From Diphasiastrum complanatum (lineage: Eukaryota > Streptophyta > Lycopodiopsida > Lycopodiales > Lycopodiaceae), in assembly GCA_029204225.1 (NCBI GenBank), contig CM055095.1:36357078-36421077 (forward strand): DNA of 64,000 nt, written 5' to 3'. Both the position numbers and the translations under genes were made by a program. Positions 11,493 through 22,585 of the stretch are shown here, piece by piece (the first letter of the stretch is position 1; every line of letters begins with the position of its first letter). The notes beneath the pieces are model-generated. The model was not told the origin of the DNA, made no database searches, and was given only the letters and a program-made list of their open reading frames with translations.

Positions 11493-12460
11493 TGTTTCAA
11501 TGATATAAGTGCCGCCTGCTTTCCTTTCGTGTGAGAAAATGTCACAGGAATTTGAAAGCCTGATGTATTGCAATGATGCTAGATTTTGCAGCTGTAATAT
11601 ATATGCTAGTTAGTTTGCAGTCCCTTTTGGAGAATGTGAAACTGCTGGGTATTTTCCTTCTGCGCCGAAGCTTCTCAAGAACATGCCCTGTGACAAAAGA
11701 CATTTTTGACCTAAGGGTGTCGCTGGAAAAAAAAATCCCAACTTTTCCACATCAACTGAAGCCAAATCTGTGCACAAAGAAAAGGGCGAAAGATCTCCTC
11801 TAACTTGCCCAATCTATGCACAAAGAAAAGGGCAGAAGAGCTCATAGATCCTTGCATAGCAGTATTGAAGCAAATGCGCATTTATTTTTATGCATTATAC
11901 TGAAACCTAAACTTCTATGCTGATGGAGTGAATAGGGATGTCATCGCATATATTGGTGCTATATTGATGGGAACTAATGTTGTAAGACTTTGCAGGTGGA
12001 CTCAATAAAGTTAAAGACTGCTCATCTGCGTTGCTATGTCGGGTAGTTATGCTCAATACACCTCACACAGAGGAGAATAATGAAATTAGGTAGCAAACTG
12101 ATAATCATATATGAATCTCCAACTTAGATCAGAGGGCAAAGCTGGTAACCCCAAGCATTATCTGCACAGTGTTGTGCAAAACCAATATGAAGCCATTCAT
12201 AGGCTTGTGTTCTAATGATGTGGATGTTTGCTAGATTACTTGATTTCTTTAAGATCAAATATCTGAATTTTTGTTTAAGACAGTTTCCTTGTTCACCACC
12301 TTCTTTCATTTGCATTTGGTTGCTATTACAGGCATGTGGATGCTTTAAAGAGTTGATGGAAAGTTTTGTGATTACAAGCTATTTGTACTTCAACATACAT
12401 TGTACTCAAAATGGGTCTGCTATTTAGTAGCTCAAGGGTTTTGATTGGACTTTTGTTGCC
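11493..12460. other. Non-coding, possible upstream region of the DGNHR gene
   Basis: Contains a small imperfect duplication around 11777 and 11819 (CACAAAGAAAAGGGC). Otherwise only short frames. If the following locus was once a gene, its promoter or earlier exons would be here, but I see no TATA box I would defend. Confidence 0.35.
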
Positions 12461-13561
12461 TTGTTAGGTACAAGTATGTCTATGTCAAAGTATAATCTTC
12501 GTTCAAGTTGTCGAGAACCTTGCCCATCTTCTGTGATCAGCAAAGACACTGTGGATGATGTGCATGCCGATATTGGTGTTGAGCCCACTCCTATCACAGA
12601 AAATATTGGAAGAGTTCATGAGCAATCTTCCCAGGTCTCTTTAGAGAAAGAGCCAACCGAGGGAAGGGGTCATGTCATCCGCACTTATGGCAAGGTGATA
12701 CAGACAGATGTTTTGCAAGATGTCGTATCTACATTTTGAGTTTGCAGAAGATCTCCTCCTCCACCGATCCCTCTTTGTCGCCTTGTTGTGAATGAGGCCA
12801 TTAGGAAAGTACGTGAAAATGTGTCACAATTGGAATCGGACTTTCAAAAGTTGGGTTATATCAAAGAACTTGGATCTTTTCTTGTTTCGGTGAAAAAGCT
12901 TGGAGAACCAAAAATGGAGGTATCTGAGTTGGATCTACAACAATGGGGCTCAATCTGGCAAGAAGTGAATCGAGAATTTGAAGAGGATCTGATGCATAAC
13001 CTAGAATGGAGAGATCTTTCCAACAAGAAATTTCTTGTGTGGGATGGAAATCATCGTGTTGTAGCATGGATGTCAAAAATTAAGGAATGTAAGTTAAGTG
13101 GCTGATTTCGAAGTTGTTTTCTTTGACAATGAATCATTTGTGTGTAAACCCTCAATTTATGTCCATTCTTTGTGTGTAGATTTTCCAAACATGAAAGCCA
13201 TGCACGTGAGAGTTGATTGCAGCTTTTTGGAGGTGAGCAGAGCACAAGAGGGTGAACTTATATTGGCTCTCCACTCTATCAACAAGTATTATCATATTCC
13301 ATTATGCATTTTCACATAGTTCTAAGTCAACAAGTATTTGGCTTTCTTGTTGAATGCTTTCAGATTGACCAGGGTGTTTGTACCTCACACATTGGCCCAC
13401 TACATTTTCATGATGCAAAAGTTTGGTCTTTCCAACAAGGTAAATGTGCCTTAACATTGATTCTCAATAAGCATTTGAAGTTCATTGAATACAAAAATTG
13501 GTACAAGATAAGTGTCTTTTCATGGAGACGTGCTTATGCAAGCACACTATTTGAATGGAGA
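12461..13561 (+). pseudogene. Broken multi-exon gene of unknown function with DGNHR motif
   Basis: One frame runs from 12461 to about 13095 with a single TGA at 12737-12739; the two halves (92 and 105 codons) are in the same phase. The second half is rich in charged residues (NEAIRKVREN, REFEEDLMHN) and ends in FLVWDGNHRVVAW, with DGNHR at 13043-13057. A DG(N/Q)HR signature followed by aliphatic residues resembles the nucleotide-binding loop of ParB/Srx-fold proteins; that is only a suggestion. GT-AG signals occur at GAAT|GTAAGT (about 13087) and TGTGTAG (13181), after which MKAMHVRVDCSFLEV follows. A further open stretch at 13331-13561 may be a later exon. I do not recognise the family. Confidence 0.45.
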
Positions 13562-14588
13562 TAAACTAGCCTCCGTAATTAATATGGAACAAGAACATAT
13601 TTTTTCAAACTAGCTGATTTAAAAAAAATGGCCAATGGGAATAAGCGAAAGTATATGTAACTGGCAATTAGAATAAAAGGTTCCACACTAGAAAAAGGCA
13701 AAATTTTGACAATTTACATGCTGAAAAATTGACTGATAGGCCAGTCTGTTGAGAACCAACCTCCTTTTTTGCTACAATTGGAAGTAGAAGTTTAGGTATT
13801 GCCATGAAAAAAATAGTGCTTTTTTGGAAAATTGTTCTCCTCAAATCTTGATGCATGAGAAACTAGTAGACCCTACAACAAAATCTTATCCTTTTTTGGC
13901 AAGGAGGTAATAGACTTCGTCCTACTGGAGTTGATTGTTGGATCCATTAACCTATACGAATTGGTGTCAAAGAAGTTTGATTCGAACGCCAAAAAGCTCG
14001 CTTCAAACATGAAAAAGCTCGCCTCAAAAAGCTCGCCAAAAATCATTCCCCGTAAGTCAACTTCTCTCTGTTGCTGACGAGTTGAAGATGATGGTTCTCT
14101 CAATAATCAAGTCGTTATTTCAAAATGACTATAATTGATTTTCATAAATGATTAGTCATTGTTAGCTAATACATTCTCTAAATTCAAATCATCGACCTTT
14201 AATTGATTTTTTGACAACAGTTTTTCTCTTGCCCTTCAGATCTATTTGCAACATTTCAAATTTGTACTTTCCCAAAAAAGCACTTGTTGAAGTGGTACGC
14301 AACCAATGGACACGTAATACTTTTGTCTGATTACTATTTTGATTGAACTCAAGCAATTTGGCTATCCAAAATAGATGTTCTTCTCTATTTTTTGAAGATA
14401 GAAGTGCAACAAGACTTCCAATTTGAATTGCATTTAGATTACTGCACCACTTTATTTTTGCAGCTTTTACAGTTTTCCTATTATTTTTTGAGCTCACATA
14501 TCACCTTTCTTCAATCTACGAAATTATTTGTAACACACTCCACATTTGTTGTGAATTATCAAATGTACTTAGTTTTTAAATATATTTT
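13562..14588. other. Non-coding with a short GCTCGC repeat
   Basis: Within 13987-14038 the motif AAAAAGCTCGC or a close variant occurs four times. The same GCTCGC/GCGAGC word is seen near 2200-2222. No domain is recognised in the open frames at 13668, 13873 and 14189. Confidence 0.4.
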
Positions 14589-14800
14589 TTAAATTTCTAT
14601 CTTAATATTCAGTATAAATATTTAAATTTCTAATTATTTATTTATTTTTATAGTTTTTTTAATTAAAAAAAAAATTTAAATTTAATTTTTATAATTTTTT
14701 TTATTTTAATATTTATAATTTTTTGATTTTTTTGATTTTTTAATTTTAAATTTTAAATTTTAATTTTTTTGTTTTTTTTATTTTTTGATTTTTTAATTCA
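14589..14800. repeat. AT-rich low-complexity tract
   Basis: Almost pure A/T, dominated by ATTTTT and TTTAAA words; 14657-14790 has hardly any G or C. It borders the hairpin-rich block that follows. Confidence 0.85.
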
Positions 14801-14804
14801 AAAA

Positions 14805-15400
14805 CTTTGGCTATGTTGAGCATAACAAGAGAAACTTTAGCTATGTTGAGCATAGCAAAAGAACGGATGTTGAAATTTCTTTTGTTACGTTCAATACAAG
14901 AATGACCATGGGCCTTCATTGCTTTTGTTAGCAACTTTGTCAACAAAGCATAGCTATGTTCAACATTTCCGTGAGGATCACCGAAATGTTAAATATAGGA
15001 CCATTTTGTCGATGAGGTTGCCAATAAAGCGTAGGACTCAATGAAGGAGCATTTTGAGTCCTAAATTCAGCATAGGACTCAACGAAGGTGCATTTTTTTT
15101 GGACTCAACGAAGGAGCATTTTGAGTCCTATGCTCAACATAGGACTCAAAATGGGCCTTCGTTGTTTTTGTCTACAAAGTAAGTCAATCTTTCATAATGT
15201 GGGCGTTTCTAAGCAAACAACTTATTGACAAATCTTAACAATTCTCGATCCCTTGGCTATATGAGTATCTTTTAAAAAAATTGATATGCCGAGCATAGTA
15301 ATTTTTTTTTTGCTTTGCTTGGCATAGGAGAATCTTTTTGCTATGTGATTTAAAGATTCTATGTAAAGAAAAAGATTGACCTATGCTGAGCATAGGTTGA
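14805..15400. repeat. Hairpin-rich block built on a GTTGAGCATA word
   Basis: The word CTATGTTGAGCATA or its complement recurs at about 14811, 14852, 15127 and 15380, and GGACTCAACGAAGG occurs twice between 15075 and 15115. A perfect 16-bp inverted repeat lies at 15117-15132 and 15138-15153 around CTCAA. The pattern suggests a foldback or MITE-like element, but I could not define outer inverted repeats or a target duplication. Confidence 0.55.
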
Positions 15401-15725
15401 AACTTTTTGTAGAGTTGAGAGTTATGCTTTTCTCTCTCTCTTGCACGGGCTCGTTGCATGTTCTCGTTTGTTTGTTACAATGATGGCACCTTTTGCATTC
15501 ATCAGAGTACAAATATAGGGTGCTTTATGTTTTTTTTGCTTTTTCATTTATCTCTCGTAGTAATTTCTTATCATTTTGTTCAATTTGTCAACAATCTCAT
15601 AATATTGTGTATCTCTTGCTCTGTCATTTTCTCTTGCATTTTGATGCCGATCAGGGATGCTGTAGGTCTTCTAGTATTGCAGTTTAGGGTTGGATCATGG
15701 ATCAGATCATGCCATTACTTGTTAT
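15401..15725. other. Non-coding flank of the G1 LTR
   Basis: Contains T-rich stretches and a 90-codon hydrophobic open frame (15458-15730) without family resemblance; I regard that frame as chance. The DNA is the left flank of gypsy G1. Confidence 0.4.
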
Positions 15726-16559
15726 TGTAGGGACGTAGATCTGTTGTAGTAGTAGCCCTCCCACCCTGTGAACAAGGATTAGAACGCTAGATAGGTGTCT
15801 AACTATGTAAAGATGCAACTTTTAGATACTTCTCTACTTTTACACTAACTCTATCACCCTTAACATTACCCACCGCTAATTCTACTCCGCTAAACTAACA
15901 TTTCACATGGTTTGAGTGAAGGGAAAGAGAAGAGTAGAAGAGAGAGAGAGAGAGAGGGAAAGAGAGAAAGAGTGAGAGAGATTTGAGATGGAGGTTGGCT
16001 CAAATGCTCAATATCATTGCTTATGGAGAAACATTAACTAGCATAAACTAAAAACATAGCAAATGGGAAATAACACACAAATCACCACAAAAGCATAAGC
16101 AAAGAGTGATTAGCAATTGAGGATGCTTGAGCTTCCAAAATGATAGAGTCTTCTCCCCTCTATTAAGCATGAAAAATAAAGTACAAATGGTGCCTTTTTA
16201 TAAATGGGAAAGGCCCTTGCCCCAAAATCCTATTGGCTAATATGTACATTGATCCTATCCATTTATCTTGGATTCACCTTAATCCAAGGGTCCACAAAAA
16301 GTACATTAGAAATCACAAGATTCATGTGAGTCCAAAATTGGACCCAACTTAGAAAAAGTTTAATACTAATAAGTTCTAACTTGACTTTGGGCCTTAAGTT
16401 TTATTTTAATTACAAAAGGGCCCAAGTCTATTACTTCTATTTATATTTAACTTGCGTGCTCATTGGGCCATGGGCTTATACGCACATGAAGCCATGCCCT
16501 CTCAACACATTTATTCACCCACTTTATTTATTTGCTCTGTGTTGGGAATACCCCCAACA
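15726..16559 (-). repeat. Gypsy G1 3' LTR
   Basis: On the plus strand it starts TGTAGGGACG and ends CCCCCAACA, giving TG...CA ends on both strands and a length of 834 bp. Read on the minus strand it has a TATA-like TTTATAAAAAGG (complement of 16193-16204), then a GA-rich run, and terminates in CTACTACAACAGATCTACG, a form typical of plant gypsy LTR ends. The block ATCCTATTGGCTAAT matches the LTR at 1572-1579 in position and wording. It terminates element G1, whose pol lies upstream on the same strand. Confidence 0.7.
15939..15956. repeat. GA microsatellite inside the G1 LTR
   Basis: A GA run within the transcribed part of the LTR, equivalent to the runs at 1336-1353 and 58365-58380. Confidence 0.8.
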
Positions 16560-16689
16560 GGACCCACTGCCTGAAGTAGTGCCGGTCCCTCGGCACTCTG
16601 CCTGTTCAAGTTTGGATTTTTTTGGTCCGCCTTCGGTAGATCAGGTAGCCGGTGACGTCTTCTATCATAATTTATTTGATCTATGTTTT

Positions 16690-17300
16690 TCAAGTCCTTG
16701 TGCGTGTGAAGGGACTTGTGTACTCCCTGTTAGCCATTTTTGGTCGACCCATGCTTGAAATCGGCTCACCAAGAAGTGCATCTCGGTAATAAACTCGAGC
16801 TATTGGCAGCTGATCTTTCACTTTTTTTGATGCTAACGCCTTATTAGGGTCAAAGAATATGGGTGGGAGAAAATCATTCCACTTGGTCTCAATTCCCATT
16901 AGATGTTCTAAGTCTCGGACGTAAGTGGCTACTGTGCGGCCTATTGGGTCAGGACAGTTGAAATATTTATTATAAAACTGGGTGAGAGCCCTTCGGGCAT
17001 CTACATCTGTATTCCAACCGTACTCTGATGAAATTCTCGGTTAATTACAATTTTGGACAGTGATCTTGTCTATAGGAGTGCCGCATTCTATCCAATTGGA
17101 TCTTCGTGTGCATGGTAGTAAATGCACGTTCACCCTAAGTTGTTGTGGACTCATCACATACGCCTTGATGGCCGTAGGTTCGTGCTCAAACAGTTGTTGG
17201 CGCCACTCTGGTTGTGGTTGGAGGGCGGGGAGTGCTTGCAGCTCGTTTTCCTTGATGGTCTGTGTTGAGAATGAAATTTGCCAACCGTTTCTTAAAGACT
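16690..17300 (-). pseudogene. ORFX C-terminal domain
   Basis: Reading on from about 17300 gives a coherent globular-looking stretch (FEHEPTAIKAYVM, WIECGTPIDKIT), one stop at about 17042, then YVRDLEHLMGIETKWNDFL and FFDPNKALASKKV to 16690. I recognise no family. Together with the upstream parts ORFX would be about 1000 residues. Confidence 0.4.
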
Positions 17301-17354
17301 CATGAGGATAATAAAAAGGTACTCGTTGATCTTTTCATCCACGGACTTTGGGCG

Positions 17355-17609
17355 TCAAAAGGTGTGGCTGGCAGATATGGATCGTGAGCCTCTAGATGTG
17401 GAGGCTTGGCCCTCCCCTTGGATTTGGCTCGGACCCGTGTCTTGGCTCAGATCTTGCCCTTGATTATCTATTTCTATATCAGGGAGCCCTTGATCATGTG
17501 CCCCCGATCCCTGATCTTGACTAATTTTTGTCCCTGCTACTTGTTTTCCCTTGTCCCGGCTGGAGCTTGCCTGTGCAGCGTCGAAAACGGGTGGCGTCGG
17601 AATTACCAC
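17355..17609 (-). pseudogene. ORFX Gln/Gly/Ser-rich segment
   Basis: An 84-codon open frame with QDQGSGAHDQGLP and similar low-complexity text. It continues the ORFX reading towards its C-terminus and is not a recognised domain. Confidence 0.3.
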
Positions 17610-17639
17610 CGGGGCTAACTAAGGTTTCTGTTCCATAAA

Positions 17640-18232
17640 CCTTTGACAAGCATTGAGGGCTTGCTTTGCGTGGGCGAGCTCTTGATTTGCGCTTGACCTA
17701 TACTTGTCAAACTTCGCCTAGTAGCTGTTGAGTGTCTGGCTGTATACCTGCACTTGATTCCTGAAGAGATTCATCTCTACTTTGGAGAGTGGCCTTGAAT
17801 TAGGTGCGGGTTGAGCTAACCAAGCGAGTTTTTCCTGTTATAAAGCTTGCACCTCCCTTCTCAGCCTTGCATTTTCTGTTTCATAGATCTGTAGCTGTGC
17901 CTGGAGGGGGGCAAGTCTTTGGGAGGCTTCTACTTGAAGTTCTTGCACCTTTGCTGAGGCATCCTTGACTGCTACGAAGAGGCTTTCAATATACTGATAT
18001 AAGCCATCTTCCTTTTCTTGTAGCTTCTAGATCTCTCGGTGCCCATCTAGCTCATGTTGCTGAGTATTAGTAGTTCCTGGTATAGCTTCTGGGTCTCGGC
18101 TTGCAGTTGTGTGTTATTTGTGGCAAGTTGCAGTACCCGGCTGACCAAGGAGGTTCTGGTTACTACCGCATCCTGGATGAATGTACCCAAGGCTTGGTAG
18201 GCCGTCAATATATCTGTATAGAAAACCGCCAC
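17640..18232 (-). pseudogene. ORFX coiled-coil segment, interrupted
   Basis: From 18232 the frame reads leucine-rich with Gln/Asn/Glu (VLQLATNNTQLQAETQ, YQELL), a heptad-like pattern. The following 400 bases continue in leucine- and alanine-rich vein with stop codons. A coiled coil is inferred from residue pattern only. Confidence 0.35.
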
Positions 18233-18274
18233 ACTTGTGCTGACAGGGGCTTGTATTGTAGTGGCCTCAATGAC

Positions 18275-18853
18275 CTACACTGTGTCGTCATCATCTTCTA
18301 TCAGCTTCTCTGAGGTTGTCTGGCCATCAGGTGCGATGGGGTCAGCACGATCTAGCGATGGCACAAATTGTGTCTGTACAAATGCGTCATCAGCCACTGG
18401 TTTGTCGCCCTCGACAAGCTTTGATGGAGAGGTGGGGGGTGTGAGGGAAGCAGAAGTGAAAACAGAGATAGGAAAAGTTTGTCCAAACGAGAGAAGGGGA
18501 GGAATAGAGGGGAACTGGAGAGTGGTGTGGAGGATGGAAGGATAAGAAGGGGGTGATGTGGCTTTGCATGGTGGTGAAAAGTTGATGACCTGCATCCACA
18601 CCAAGGTGTCGAGAGAGAGTTGAGAATCGGCTGGGTTGATCTGAAGAGGGATGGTTGTGGAAACAGGAGGAATGGATGAAGCGATGGTGATGGAAGTGGT
18701 GGTAGAAGAAGAAAAACTATAGAGGCGGTTTGTACGGATGAAAGAAGAACAGAAGTGGAAGCAGTAGTAGAAGGTTGAACAGAAGAAGATGTGGCGATGG
18801 TGAAAATGGAAGTGGTGGTGGTGGTACGACATCTGGTAGTAGGTGGAGTTCAA
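18275..18853 (-). pseudogene. ORFX low-complexity middle segment
   Basis: A 192-codon open frame rich in Ser, Thr, Pro and, at its start, His and Phe. It reads as a disordered linker between the N-terminal domain and the coiled-coil that follows. The His-rich start may be an artefact of frame choice around the junction near 18850. Acidic residues (EDDDD) mark its end. Confidence 0.35.
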
Positions 18854-19850
18854 GAAGAAGAGGCAACGCCACGCATTCTCTTGCTTGCCATCATGTCAGT
18901 GACTGTAGATTGGGCGGATGTGGATGCGTGCGATGGAGGATAAAGGTTAGTATGTGGAACGTTGGTAGATAGAATGCTAGATCGGTGGAACCCGCACACT
19001 CTCGTCTCAAGAAGCGCACAAGCAAAGTTACACAGCAAGGGTCCTATTGCGATATGGTCACATTTGTTAGGTTTGATGCAAATGGTTAGTTCGTGGATGA
19101 AGAAAGTATGCCAGTCATATGGCACTACTGTGCGGCCGAGAAATCCCAAGAAGGACTCCACAATCTGACTGAGCAGCTTGGATTGGATACGGTCCTTGCA
19201 AAATGTTGAAACAACCAGAAAGTTGTTTAGCAAATGCGCAGCTGTCTGGATTACTGGGTTCGTGATAGCCTCTATCAGGCACCCATTGTTAGTCTGGATC
19301 AGAATCTCAGGTGTAGTCTGTGTTACGAAAGGTTTTATCAGGCCCTTGGCTTGACGATGGGAGATGGGTTGACGATCAGTGGACATTATGCCGACAGTGA
19401 CCATGGAGTCAGCGTTAACCCGTACCTTGTATGTGTGGTACCTTGGTACAAGAAATGGAAATGCGACTTCTGCGCGTCCCAGGTGGTGTAAGCGTGTAAG
19501 GCGATATCCATGTTAATGTCAGAACTGAAAAGCGGTGGGTAAAAGCCCATTGCTTCAAAAAGAGGACCAGCCATCTGAAGCCATGATTTGATCAGGGCAT
19601 CAACAAGCAAAGGCCAAATCTGGGTAGCGGTTGGCACTTCGCGGGTGATGACTCCCTTGGTGCCAGTATCGTCAGAAGACGAAGAAGAGACCATGTTAGC
19701 AATTGTAGTTAGAGTTTGTTGACAAGGAAAAAGTGGTAAAAAAGTGACAGAAATGGTAAAAACGGTAAAAAGACTTAGAAAAATGGAAAACAATGGAAAA
19801 TGGGAAACAGATAGTGGCACCGATGGTATTGGGCGTAGATCTGAGTTCAA
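18850..19850 (-). pseudogene. ORFX N-terminal domain, one frameshift
   Basis: The reading starts near 19694 with a Met followed by a Ser run (MVSSSSSDD). It holds VITREVPTAT, LFEAMGFYPP, a segment SSDINMDIALHAYTTW and, after a one-base shift near 19480, VRVNADSMVTVGIMSTDR, then a long aliphatic domain with C and H residues to about 18900. The plus-strand fragment at 50617-50954 follows the same sequence at most positions, which shows this was a conserved protein. No named domain is recognised. The frame upstream of 19694 is T-rich and probably untranslated. Confidence 0.55.
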
Positions 19851-20862
19851 AGAGTGCAGATGATGGCCGATAGGAATTTTAGCAAATGGAGAACGTGAAA
19901 TTTTGCTTAAAATTTCAACAGAACTTCGCTAAGCAAAGTGACAAATGACTCGAATCCTGCCTTTATATAGCAAAATTTAGAGTGCGTATTAGGTAAAATC
20001 CACTTTTCCTAGCTAAGTTCCACCCAAATTTTTGCAAGGACCTTCTTCACAAAATTCTAAGACCTCAAAGAAGTCTGCAAAGGTTCAAAAGGTGATTTGA
20101 CTACTCCGCGAAGGTTCTGCGAGGGTTGAATCCTCGCAAGAAGTGATCTCTCGCACAACTTACTCCAGATGTTGGATTTTCAAGATCAGACCATGTAGGC
20201 AGGATAATTTCACTACTTTGATTTCATTTATGCCCCTTGCAAAGGTTGGTTTGATGACATTGATGCTCTACGAAGGTTCTGAAAATTTTGCCTTCTGAAC
20301 TCTCGCAAACACTCAAAATGGATGATTTCTCTATCAATAACTCTCACAAAGATTTTCATAGATGCATCTGGGTTAGATCTACTGACTATTAAAGTTTCAA
20401 AAGCTAACTCCCAAGGGATCTCCAAAAATCATGAAAAAATTGCTCTTTTTGAGCATTTTTTGACGAGATCTCGAGATTCTCTGATCCTCAACTCTTGCAA
20501 ACTGGTAATCTATTGCATCCATGTTAGATATGACTATAGGTAGTCCTATGGAAGTTCTAATAGATATTTGGTAGCTAATCCATCAGTTTTAGTGAATTTT
20601 GTCCTTATTTTGTCATGTTTTCCTGAGATCAGGGTCGCTGATTTGCAAAATGAGAGGCTGAATGGTGCAACCTGATAATCTGCTTCCCTATTTGATCTAG
20701 ATCCCTCTTGGATTTTATCAGATCTTGTTGGATCTTGGAGGATCTAGCTTGATTTGACTTGATTTTTCTAGATCTGGCTGTGATGGCCTTGCAGATGAAC
20801 TTTACGTGTCGTGCCAGCACCAACCTGGATCTGTCTCACTGAGGTAGCCAGTATTTGTGCAA

Positions 20863-21973
20863 TCAGCTACTATTGATGGGCGTGTCGGAAGGTATCCCAT
20901 CTAGCTTTTTCAGGTTCATGGCTCCGTGATTGAGAATCTCCTTGATTTGATAAGGACCTTCACCTATGAACTTTAATTTGCCCTTGATCGCTTTGGTTTT
21001 ATACATGGGGACCAGATCTCCAGAGTGAAGATCCTTCTTTTGCAACCGGCGATCATGTCATGCCTTGCGTCTTTCTTTTTTAGCTTCCAATGCATGCACA
21101 ACTAGTAATCGTGTTTTGCACAGTTTATGCAATGCTTCATGGCGTAATTGTAGAGATCTAGATTCATCAAGATGTTGCGTTGTGGCAATTCTTAATGAGG
21201 GAACCAAAAACTCCACTGGCATTACAGCATCATGGGACCATAGACCAGTTGAAATGGCATTTGATGAGTGCTCCCCTTATATGTTGTCCTGAATGCCTAC
21301 AGAGCAGCATGCAATTTGTGTTCCCAATCAGATCTGCTAGCTTCAACTATTTTCGTGATTACGCTACACAGGATCTTATTGGATGATTCTGCTTGTCCAT
21401 TACTACAAGGATAATAAGACGTACTGGTTCTATGGATCATGAAGAATTCCTCCAATAGGACCTTGATGGTCTCATTGATAAAATGACTTCCACGATCACT
21501 GACTATCTCCATCGGACATCCAAAGCATACAATGATATTCTCAAACAGAAACTTGGCAGTTGTCCTAGCATCAGCTACTCGTACTGCCTTGGCTTTGACC
21601 CACTTGGTGAGGTGGTCGGTGGCCACGATAATGTATCGGGCCTAGGTACTTCTTTCCGCATGGTGGATTGGTCCAATATAATCCAAACCCCACTTCTCAA
21701 ATGGTGCTTGAGCTAGGACCAAGTGTAGAAGAGCATAATTTAGTCTCGTTGGTCTCCTTGTCCTTTGGCGCACACCGCATTTTTTCAAATATTCCTCCGT
21801 ATTTTTATGGATCGTTGGCCACCAGCATCCTGATTACAAGATCTTGTGAACTGTAATGTCGGATGCAAAGTGACCCCCACCCATTCCTTCATGTGAAAGC
21901 GAAATGATTTCGGTGGGAAGAATACATCGTCGAAGAATTTCATCTGGTCCTCTTCGTTACAACTGGCTGGCAA
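20863..21973 (-). pseudogene. G1 integrase
   Basis: Ty3/gypsy integrase, which inserts the cDNA into the chromosome. In order: a His/Cys region around 21973-21785 (HMKEWVG onward) corresponding to the zinc-binding domain, the catalytic core at 21626-21297 with ATDHLTKW, SDRGSHF and GQAESSNK supplying the D, D and E, and a C-terminal domain at 21045-20863 with LKFIGEGPYQI, the usual GPY motif. The three pieces lie in different frames, so several indels have accumulated. It follows RNase H on the minus strand in the usual gypsy order. Confidence 0.8.
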
Positions 21974-22160
21974 TCAACTGATAAGTTCTAGCTTTTAAGA
22001 TCAATTTATGATGTTCCGTCTTAGGTAGTGATTTCTCTGGTTGGCCCCACATTAGATATTCAACTATGTCAGTGGCCCATTCCAGTACTGTGTCGATATA
22101 AAATAAGGCAAAATTAGGTAGCTCATCATCAGGTTGGGCTGCAATTTTTTTTTTCTTGAT

Positions 22161-22585
22161 TCACGACACATGATCCACCATGTAATGTTGCTTTCCCTTC
22201 TGAACCACTATCCGAAAATCAAACTCTAACAACAGAAGTAACCATCGAGTGATTCTCCATGTGTTGCATGTTTTGTTGACAAGATAGAGCAAGGGCTGAT
22301 GGTCCGTACAAAAAGCAAAGTGAGTGGCTATCAGGTAATGTCGAAATTTTTTAATCGCATAAATCATTGCCAATGCCTCACGCTCTGTGGTTGAATAATT
22401 CATTTCGATGTCACTGAGCTGACGACTTGCAAATCGGATCGGAAAATCTTTTTTGTGCTCTTCTGGTTGGGTTAAGACTGCTCCTACTGCATACTTCGAT
22501 GCATCCGTATGCACATGAAACTCAATGGACCAATTGGGTGGGCGTAGAATTGGTGTTGAGACCAATGCATCTTTAAGCTTCTAGA
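22161..22585 (-). pseudogene. G1 RNase H
   Basis: A gypsy RNase H with HTDASKYAVGAVL (first Asp), ATEREAL-like TTEREALAMIYA (Glu) and FCTDHQPLLYLV (second Asp), all catalytic acids present. A stretch of 134 codons is open, ending in a TAA-free VDHVS before a stop at about 22163. A TAG upstream near 22580 separates it from the RT connection. It lies between RT and integrase as expected. Confidence 0.85.

Larger units (their letters stand above)
16560..20629 (-). mobile_element. G1 extra ORF region (ORFX) between integrase and 3' LTR
   Basis: Some 4 kb separate the end of pol from the 3' LTR, and the same-strand frames here read as one large broken protein. Placement after pol on the coding strand is that of the env-like or extra ORF of Athila-type elements; no membrane protein features are evident, so I do not call it env. 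The first 780 bases (19851-20629) are untranslated as far as I can see, with a GA/CT-poor leader. A related N-terminus is found at 50617-50954. Confidence 0.55.

Noticed and set aside
15458-15730. 90-codon hydrophobic frame that could be a membrane peptide
   Set aside because: T-rich DNA yields hydrophobic codons by chance; no start context, neighbour or homologous copy supports it.
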